Origin: Deltaproteobacteria bacterium
Lineage (GTDB): Bacteria > Desulfobacterota > Desulfobacteria > Desulfobacterales > Desulfatirhabdiaceae
Length of the DNA: 18,517 nt
Reading direction: 5' to 3'
Assembly: GCA_021778975.1 (NCBI GenBank)
Contig: JAJYBO010000028.1
Location: forward strand, 1 to 18,517
Shown here: positions 14,243 through 18,517 of the stretch, piece after piece
Layout of the letters: the number at the start of each line of letters is the position of its first letter
How positions within the stretch are numbered: position 1 is the first letter of the stretch
The notes under the pieces: generated by a model
What the model was told of the DNA's origin: nothing
Databases searched by the model: none
Seen by the model: only the letters and a program-made list of their open reading frames with translations
Position numbers and translations under genes: made by a program

Positions 14243-14701
14243 ATGAAAATTCTTGAAGCGTTACATAAAGACGCCATTCTCACCCACCTGACATCCCAGG
14301 ACAAGAACGGAATTATCCATGAACTGGCTGCTCCGGTAGCCCGCATTGCCGGGGTGGAGTTCCAGGAACTGGTTCGGGTTCTAACGGAACGCGAACGTCT
14401 GGGAAGCACGGGGATCGGGATGGGCATTGCTATTCCCCACGGGAAAATCAATGGTATAGACTCTCTGGTAATGGGGTTCGGCCTGCATCGAAAAGGCGTG
14501 GATTTTGACACACTGGACAGACGGCCGGCCCATCTCTTTTTCCTGTTGCTCACCCCGGAAAGCTGTACGGGGCTTCATCTGAAAGCGCTTGCCAGAATCG
14601 CCAGAATGCTCAAAGATGAGATGTTCAAAAACAAGCTTCTTCAGGCGAAGACCCCTGAAGAAGTCATTGCCATCATTCAGCCGGAAGATGAAGAATTCTG
14701 A
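14243..14701 (+). CDS. ptsN: PTS IIA-like nitrogen-regulatory protein (EIIA-Ntr)
   Basis: PtsN is a phospho-accepting regulator of the nitrogen PTS, which adjusts potassium, nitrogen and envelope functions rather than importing sugar. The 152-residue fructose/mannitol-type EIIA domain shows GSTGIGMGIAIPHGK with the phosphorylated histidine at H66. It also has FDTLDRRPAHLFFLLLTPES, which corresponds to the usual 'DG.PV.L.FLLL.P' strand, and HLKALARIARML. The start MKILEAL at 14243 fits the family; in-frame starts at 14165 (TTG) and 14186 (ATG) would add non-conserved residues. The Shine-Dalgarno before 14243 is weak. Its position between hpf and rapZ is conserved. The phosphate donors (EI-Ntr/PtsP and NPr/PtsO) are not in the window. 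Confidence 0.95.
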   Translation: MKILEALHKDAILTHLTSQDKNGIIHELAAPVARIAGVEFQELVRVLTERERLGSTGIGMGIAIPHGKINGIDSLVMGFGLHRKGVDFDTLDRRPAHLFFLLLTPESCTGLHLKALARIARMLKDEMFKNKLLQAKTPEEVIAIIQPEDEEF

Positions 14702-14706
14702 CATTC

Positions 14707-15582
14707 GTGAAAACCCATAATATTATCATTATTACCGGATATTCTGGTTCGGGCAAAAGCACGGCTATTGCGGCGCTCGAAGATGCGGGTTTTTACTGTG
14801 TTGACAATATGCCGGTGGCGCTGCTGCCCAAATTTTTAGAACTGCCCATCGAACATGATTTTAAAACCGCGGGGCTGGCCTTTGTCATGGATATCCGCGA
14901 AAAAGGGTTTCTGGCCAGCCATGTCAGTGTTTTCGATGCGCTGAGAGCCGAGGGCTACCCCTTTAAAATTCTGTTTCTCGAAGCCGATGAAGAAATTCTG
15001 ATCCGCCGTTACAGCCAGACTCGGAGACAGCATCCATTGTCTCACGGAAAAAGTTTGACCGACAGTATCCGGGCGGAAAAAGCGCAGTTGAAAGAACTCC
15101 GAAAGGCCGCGGATCAAATCATTGATACATCTCAGAGCAATGTCCATGAACTTAAATCCGTGATTCAGGATATCGCCCTGAAGTGTGGAATTCCATCCAC
15201 CATACATATTTCCATTTTGTCGTTTGGTTTTAAATTCGGTATTCCCAAGGATGCGGATATTGTCATGGATGTGCGTTTCATGGCCAATCCCTATTACATC
15301 CCAGAACTGAAAAATCTGGACGGTACATCCAGCCATGTCAAAGCCTTCGTGCTGAACAGCGTCGAGTGCAAGGAATTCATGAAGCGTTATCTGGATGTCC
15401 TGACCTATCTGCTGCCACTTTACGAAAAAGAAGGCAAGGCGTATCTGACGATAGCCGTGGGCTGCACCGGCGGTATGCACCGGTCGGTGGCCGTTGCCGA
15501 AGCCATATTCGAGTATCTGAAACGGCAGTATTCATCGAAACGCATAGAACTTCATCACAGAGATATTCTCTTGAATTCGTGA
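14707..15582 (+). CDS. rapZ: RapZ/YvcJ-family nucleotide-binding protein
   Basis: The family binds nucleotides. In enteric bacteria RapZ is the RNA-binding adapter that hands sRNA GlmZ to RNase E and so controls GlmS and amino-sugar supply for the cell wall. The 291-residue protein has Walker A GYSGSGKST (11-19), FYCVDNMPVALLPKF, MDIREKGF and FLEADEEILIRRYSQTRRQHPL. Its C-terminal RNA-binding half has SFGFKFGIPKDADIVMDVRFMANPYYIPEL and GCTGGMHRSVAVAE (252-265). The start is GTG 14707, 5 nt after the ptsN stop; the ribosome site is unclear. Whether it has RNA targets in this lineage, where GlmY/GlmZ are not known, is open; YvcJ-type metabolic roles are possible. Confidence 0.95.
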   Translation: MKTHNIIIITGYSGSGKSTAIAALEDAGFYCVDNMPVALLPKFLELPIEHDFKTAGLAFVMDIREKGFLASHVSVFDALRAEGYPFKILFLEADEEILIRRYSQTRRQHPLSHGKSLTDSIRAEKAQLKELRKAADQIIDTSQSNVHELKSVIQDIALKCGIPSTIHISILSFGFKFGIPKDADIVMDVRFMANPYYIPELKNLDGTSSHVKAFVLNSVECKEFMKRYLDVLTYLLPLYEKEGKAYLTIAVGCTGGMHRSVAVAEAIFEYLKRQYSSKRIELHHRDILLNS

Positions 15583-15629
15583 TTCACTTATCATCTGTCT
15601 CATCTATACCGTGACAGACAGGAGTATCC

Positions 15630-16046
15630 ATGATCGGTATTATCATAGTAACCCATAGCCGGCTGGGCGATGCGTTGATCGAAGCCGCCGAGTTCATTAC
15701 GGGCAGTCGTCCGGAGCGGCTGGAATCCATTTCGATAGACATCAAGCAGGAGGCGGAAAAACTCCGCGCCAAAATTGCAGAAGGCATCAAAAAAGTTGAT
15801 CAGAAAGAAGGCGTCCTGATTCTGACCGACATGTTTGGCGGCACCCCTTCCAATCTGAGTTATTCTTTTCTGGAAGAAGGCCGCGTCGAGGTACTTTCCG
15901 GTGTAAATCTGCCGATTCTCATCAGGGCTATTCACCTGAGAAAGGACACAGAACTTAACAAACTGGCGGTCGCTCTGGAAGTATCCGGAAAGAAAAGTAT
16001 TTCTCTGGCAAGTGGTATATTGAAAGGCAACAAGCGAGCGGATTGA
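15630..16046 (+). CDS. Mannose-family PTS EIIA component
   Basis: The 138-residue protein is a stand-alone EIIA-Man domain. It begins MIGIIIVTHSRLGDALIEAAE, with the phospho-accepting His at H9. It continues with GVLILTDMFGGTPSNLSY (the 'D.FGGTP.N' motif) and VEVLSGVNLPILIRA. AGGAG lies upstream of ATG 15630. The gene follows rapZ by 47 nt. No EIIB, EIIC or EIID membrane component is present nearby, and the next gene is gap, so a regulatory role is more likely than sugar uptake. Related deltaproteobacteria often carry HPr and EI genes close to this gene, but they are absent here. The DhaM-type (dihydroxyacetone kinase) EIIA has the same fold but normally keeps company with DhaK/DhaL, which are missing. 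Confidence 0.92.
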   Translation: MIGIIIVTHSRLGDALIEAAEFITGSRPERLESISIDIKQEAEKLRAKIAEGIKKVDQKEGVLILTDMFGGTPSNLSYSFLEEGRVEVLSGVNLPILIRAIHLRKDTELNKLAVALEVSGKKSISLASGILKGNKRAD

Positions 16047-16122
16047 CGGGGGTCCGTTTCCGCGACGACAAACAGACAAATTACGAGAACACCAATTCAA
16101 CATCAGGGAGGAGACACAACAC

Positions 16123-17127
16123 ATGGGTATCAAATTGGGAATTAACGGTTTTGGCCGTATCGGAAGGCTGGTTTTCAGGGCTGCCATGAAACGTCAGGAT
16201 GTCGAGGTGGTCGCGATCAACGATCTGACCGATGCCCCTACCATGGCGCATTTACTGACGTACGATTCGGTTCATGGCAAGTTACCCAACGACATTACGG
16301 GTAAGGACGGCGCCATTCAGGTGGATGGCAAAGCGGTTGCGGTCACCAGCATCAAAGATCCCGCCCAGCTCAAATGGAAAGAATTGGGGGTGGATATTGT
16401 CGCGGAATGTACCGGTCTTTTCAGAGACAAGGAAAATGCAGCCAAACATCTGACCGCCGGCGCCAAAAAAGTCATTATTTCCGCGCCCGCTAAAAATCCC
16501 GACATCACCATCGTCATGGGGGTCAACAACAACACCTACGATCCCCGACAGCACCATATCATTTCCAATGCCTCCTGCACCACCAACTGCCTGGCGCCGA
16601 TCGCCAAAGTGCTTCTTGAAAATTTTGGCATTCGCTGCGGTCTCATGACCACGGTGCATTCTTATACCGGCGATCAGCGCCTGCTGGACTTTCCGCATAA
16701 AGACCTGAGACGGGCCAGAGCTGCTGCCCTGTCCATGATTCCGACAACCACAGGGGCCGCCAAAGCTGTTGCGCTGGTGCTTCCGGAACTGTCAGGCAAA
16801 TTGAACGGTCTGGCCATTCGAGTACCGACTCCCAATGTCTCCATCGTGGATTTTGTCGCCACCATCGAAAAATCCGGTGTAACGGTCGCAGATGTCAATG
16901 ATGCCCTGAAAGAAGCCTCGAAGGGGGCGCTTTCCGGTATTCTCTCCTATTGTGATCTCCCGCTGGTATCGTCGGATTTCAATGGTTCGGCGTATTCTTC
17001 GATTGTTGATGCCGATTCCACGTTTGTGGTTCAGGATATGGTCAAGGTCATGTCCTGGTATGACAACGAAACCGGCTATTCCACACGCATGGTGGATCTG
17101 GCGGCCATGATAGGGGAGAAACTCTGA
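16123..17127 (+). CDS. gap: Glyceraldehyde-3-phosphate dehydrogenase, type I
   Basis: GAPDH oxidises glyceraldehyde-3-phosphate to 1,3-bisphosphoglycerate with NAD, reversibly. The 334-residue protein has the Rossmann start KLGINGFGRIGRLVFRAA. D34 in AINDLTD is the marker of NAD preference. The catalytic segment SNASCTTNCLAP contains the nucleophile C152. H179 lies in TTVHSYTGDQ. The C-terminal WYDNETGYSTRMVDL is standard. GGGAGGAG precedes ATG 16123 at a good distance, the strongest ribosome site in the region, which fits high expression. The stop overlaps the tpiA start by one base (TGATG), so translation is coupled. Confidence 0.98.
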   Translation: MGIKLGINGFGRIGRLVFRAAMKRQDVEVVAINDLTDAPTMAHLLTYDSVHGKLPNDITGKDGAIQVDGKAVAVTSIKDPAQLKWKELGVDIVAECTGLFRDKENAAKHLTAGAKKVIISAPAKNPDITIVMGVNNNTYDPRQHHIISNASCTTNCLAPIAKVLLENFGIRCGLMTTVHSYTGDQRLLDFPHKDLRRARAAALSMIPTTTGAAKAVALVLPELSGKLNGLAIRVPTPNVSIVDFVATIEKSGVTVADVNDALKEASKGALSGILSYCDLPLVSSDFNGSAYSSIVDADSTFVVQDMVKVMSWYDNETGYSTRMVDLAAMIGEKL

Positions 17128-17885
17128 TGAATCCTGCACTTCGCAAACCGCTGATTGCCGGAAACTGGAAGATGTACAAAACCGTAAGCGAAGCGGTGAA
17201 CACCGCCCGAGAGCTGGTGGCGTGCGCCGCATCCGCTCCGGTCGAGGTTATGATTGCACCCCCATTTACCGCGCTGGCCTCTGTTGCGGCGGTTGTTCGC
17301 GGAACGCCGGTGGCGCTGGCCGCGCAAAACCTGCACTGGAAAAATGAAGGCGCTTATACGGGTGAAATATCGCCGGTGATGCTGACGGACGTCGGATGTC
17401 AGTATGTCATTATCGGTCATTCCGAACGCCGCCAGTTTTTCGGAGAAACCGACGATACGGTCAACGCCAGGATTCAGGCCGCGCTTACGCATAAGTTGAT
17501 CCCCATCCTTTGTGTCGGAGAAACCGAAGCACAGCGGGAATCTCATGAAACGTTTTCGGTGCTTGACAAACAGATGGTAAAAGGGTTAGAAGGCGTTCCG
17601 TTCGCTGCGGACTCTCATTTAGTCGTCGCTTATGAGCCAGTTTGGGCGATAGGCACGGGCAAGACCGCTACAACGGATCAAATTCAGGAAGTACATGCCT
17701 TTTTGAGAGGGGTGATTGATAAACGCCTGGATAATCCGCTTGCTAAATCGGTGCGGATATTGTATGGTGGCAGTGTTAAACCTGAAAATGCATCGGAGAT
17801 CATGAACATGCCCGATGTGGATGGGGCTTTGGTCGGCGGCGCCAGTCTTTCTGCGGCGACGTTTGACCGTATCATTCATTTTTAA
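17127..17885 (+). CDS. tpiA: Triosephosphate isomerase
   Basis: TpiA interconverts dihydroxyacetone phosphate and glyceraldehyde-3-phosphate. The 252-residue TIM barrel keeps every catalytic element: N13 and K15 in AGNWKMYK, H98 in IIGHSERR, E170 in AYEPVWAIGTGKT with loop 6 intact, and the phosphate-binding LYGGSVKPENA followed by DGALVGGASL. The ribosome site GGGGAG lies in the end of gap, and the ATG shares one base with the gap stop. secG follows after 20 nt, a gap-tpiA-secG order often seen in bacteria. Confidence 0.98.
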   Translation: MNPALRKPLIAGNWKMYKTVSEAVNTARELVACAASAPVEVMIAPPFTALASVAAVVRGTPVALAAQNLHWKNEGAYTGEISPVMLTDVGCQYVIIGHSERRQFFGETDDTVNARIQAALTHKLIPILCVGETEAQRESHETFSVLDKQMVKGLEGVPFAADSHLVVAYEPVWAIGTGKTATTDQIQEVHAFLRGVIDKRLDNPLAKSVRILYGGSVKPENASEIMNMPDVDGALVGGASLSAATFDRIIHF

Positions 17886-17905
17886 TTAAACGATAGCGAT
17901 ATCTT

Positions 17906-18307
17906 ATGTCTGTTTTATTGATTATAGTCCATGTTGTTGTCTGTATTGCGCTTATCATGATCGTATTGCTTCAGACCGGTAAAGGCGCCGATATGGGGGC
18001 TGCGTTTGGGGGTGGTTCCAGCCAGACGCTTTTCGGCAGTAGCGGCGCATCAACGTTTTTAAGCAAGGCGACCACCGTTGCGGCAGTTGTTTTTATGATT
18101 ACATCCCTGACGCTGGCGTATTTGTCGAGCAATACATCCGGTAAATCCATCATGACGCATGTGCAGTCTCCGCCTGCGCCAGTAAGCGCTCCGGCGCCGG
18201 CAGCCTCTCAACCGGCGGCAACCGGTGAAAAAGCGCAGCCATCGGCCGCTCCGGCCGCTGCAGCGCCAGCAACACCGTCTCCGGCTGCACCGGTCGAAAA
18301 GAAATAA
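17906..18307 (+). CDS. secG: Protein translocase subunit SecG
   Basis: SecG is the small auxiliary subunit of the SecYEG channel in the inner membrane. The 133-residue protein has two transmembrane segments (about 3-22 and 57-74). The conserved cytoplasmic-loop segment LLQTGKGADMGAAFGGGSSQTLFGSSGASTFLSKAT lies between them. After the second segment comes a low-complexity tail of about 48 residues (86-133) rich in Ala, Pro and Ser and ending EKK, longer than in many SecG proteins. ATG 17906 has no strong Shine-Dalgarno. A tRNA-Leu gene follows after 34 nt, as is common for secG. Confidence 0.95.
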   Translation: MSVLLIIVHVVVCIALIMIVLLQTGKGADMGAAFGGGSSQTLFGSSGASTFLSKATTVAAVVFMITSLTLAYLSSNTSGKSIMTHVQSPPAPVSAPAPAASQPAATGEKAQPSAAPAAAAPATPSPAAPVEKK

Positions 18308-18341
18308 AAAATTTAAAGCTGTTTTTTCAGCATGTTTTCAT

Positions 18342-18427
18342 GCCGAAGTGGTGGAATTGGTAGACACACTATCTTGAGGGGGTAGCGGGTTACACCCGTG
18401 CCGGTTCAAATCCGGCCTTCGGCACCA
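18342..18427 (+). tRNA. tRNA-Leu (anticodon GAG)
   Basis: A complete class II (long variable arm) tRNA. The 7-bp acceptor stem pairs GCCGAAG (18342-18348) with CTTCGGC (18417-18423); the discriminator is A18424 and CCA is encoded (18425-18427). The anticodon stem CTATC/GGTAG (18369-18373/18381-18385) holds the loop TTGAGGG, with anticodon GAG at 18376-18378, reading CUC and CUU. The variable arm starts CGGGTTACACCCG, and the T arm is CCGGTTCAAATCCGG. Long variable arm and anticodon both support leucine. Confidence 0.97.
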
Positions 18428-18436
18428 TAAATTAGA

Positions 18437-18468
18437 AAAGGTCGTAATCCTTGGGGGTTACGACCTTT
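18437..18468 (+). terminator. Intrinsic terminator after tRNA-Leu
   Basis: A 14-bp stem (aaaggtcgtaatcc with gggttacgaccttt, one T-G wobble) closes a 4-nt loop ttgg and is followed by the T-rich cttattt. It lies 9 nt after the encoded CCA and probably ends the tRNA transcript and any read-through from gap-tpiA-secG. Confidence 0.88.
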
Positions 18469-18517
18469 CTTATTTGATCAAAGACCGGTTCTTTTCTCTA
18501 TAGCTTCGGGGTACCGG

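Noticed and set aside
15594..15621. 6-bp inverted repeat (tctgtc / gacaga) before the mannose-type EIIA gene as a regulatory hairpin
   Set aside because: It is too short to separate from chance, and it leaves the ribosome site largely free.
18318..18345. Small hairpins gctg-tttttt-cagc and gcatg-tttt-catgc between secG and the tRNA as a secG terminator
   Set aside because: Stems are only 4-5 bp, and the second overlaps the first bases of the tRNA. Read-through into the tRNA and its terminator is more plausible.
1..18517. CRISPR array, prophage, insertion sequence or defence island
   Set aside because: No regularly spaced repeats, transposase, integrase or defence-type protein was seen. The region is core genome apart from the two palindromic repeats.

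Overview
This window reads as a slice of a core chromosome from a Gram-negative sulfate-reducing type deltaproteobacterium (Desulfobacterota, probably the Desulfobacteria group). This is an inference. It rests on the KDO/Lpt lipopolysaccharide genes next to rpoN, a DUF39-type homocysteine synthesis protein, a long-form HPF, a mannose-type EIIA beside rapZ, and an oxygen-binding di-iron protein typical of anaerobes. No integrase, transposase, phage gene or CRISPR array was seen. Nearly all genes are single-copy housekeeping genes in intact reading frames.

Layout. (1) Positions 2-1003, plus strand: the C-terminal end of a class III adenylate/guanylate cyclase, followed 12 nt later by a di-iron metallo-beta-lactamase-fold protein of the ODP type. 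(2) Positions 1097-8142, minus strand, read from right to left: a membrane-anchored M23 peptidase, DUF39 homocysteine synthesis protein, thpR, recA and alaS. A perfect GC-rich hairpin lies between the convergent alaS and ODP genes. (3) Positions 8143-8581: a 439-bp divergent intergenic region with candidate promoters and one copy of a dispersed repeat. (4) Positions 8582-15582, plus strand: kdsA, kdsC, lptC, lptA, lptB, rpoN, hpf, ptsN and rapZ, the proteobacterial Lpt/rpoN cluster headed by KDO synthesis genes. (5) Positions 15630-18307, plus strand: a mannose-family EIIA, gap, tpiA and secG. (6) Positions 18342-18468: tRNA-Leu(GAG) and a strong hairpin terminator.

How the genes fit together. 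kdsA and kdsC make the inner-core sugar KDO. LptC, LptA and LptB are the inner-membrane anchor, periplasmic bridge and ATPase that move finished LPS to the outer membrane. rpoN, hpf, ptsN and rapZ form the conserved sigma-54 cluster, linking alternative sigma factor, ribosome hibernation and regulatory PTS signalling. gap and tpiA are central glycolytic/gluconeogenic enzymes. secG belongs to the translocon.

The least expected structure is a pair of ~155-bp palindromic repeats (8395-8549 and 11123-11277), about 80% identical by hand alignment and in opposite orientation. One sits in the kdsA leader and the other splits lptA from lptB. Their terminal inverted repeats differ between copies in a way that keeps the arms pairing. 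The second point of interest is the cyclase plus ODP pair, whose ODP carries a four-cysteine insertion.
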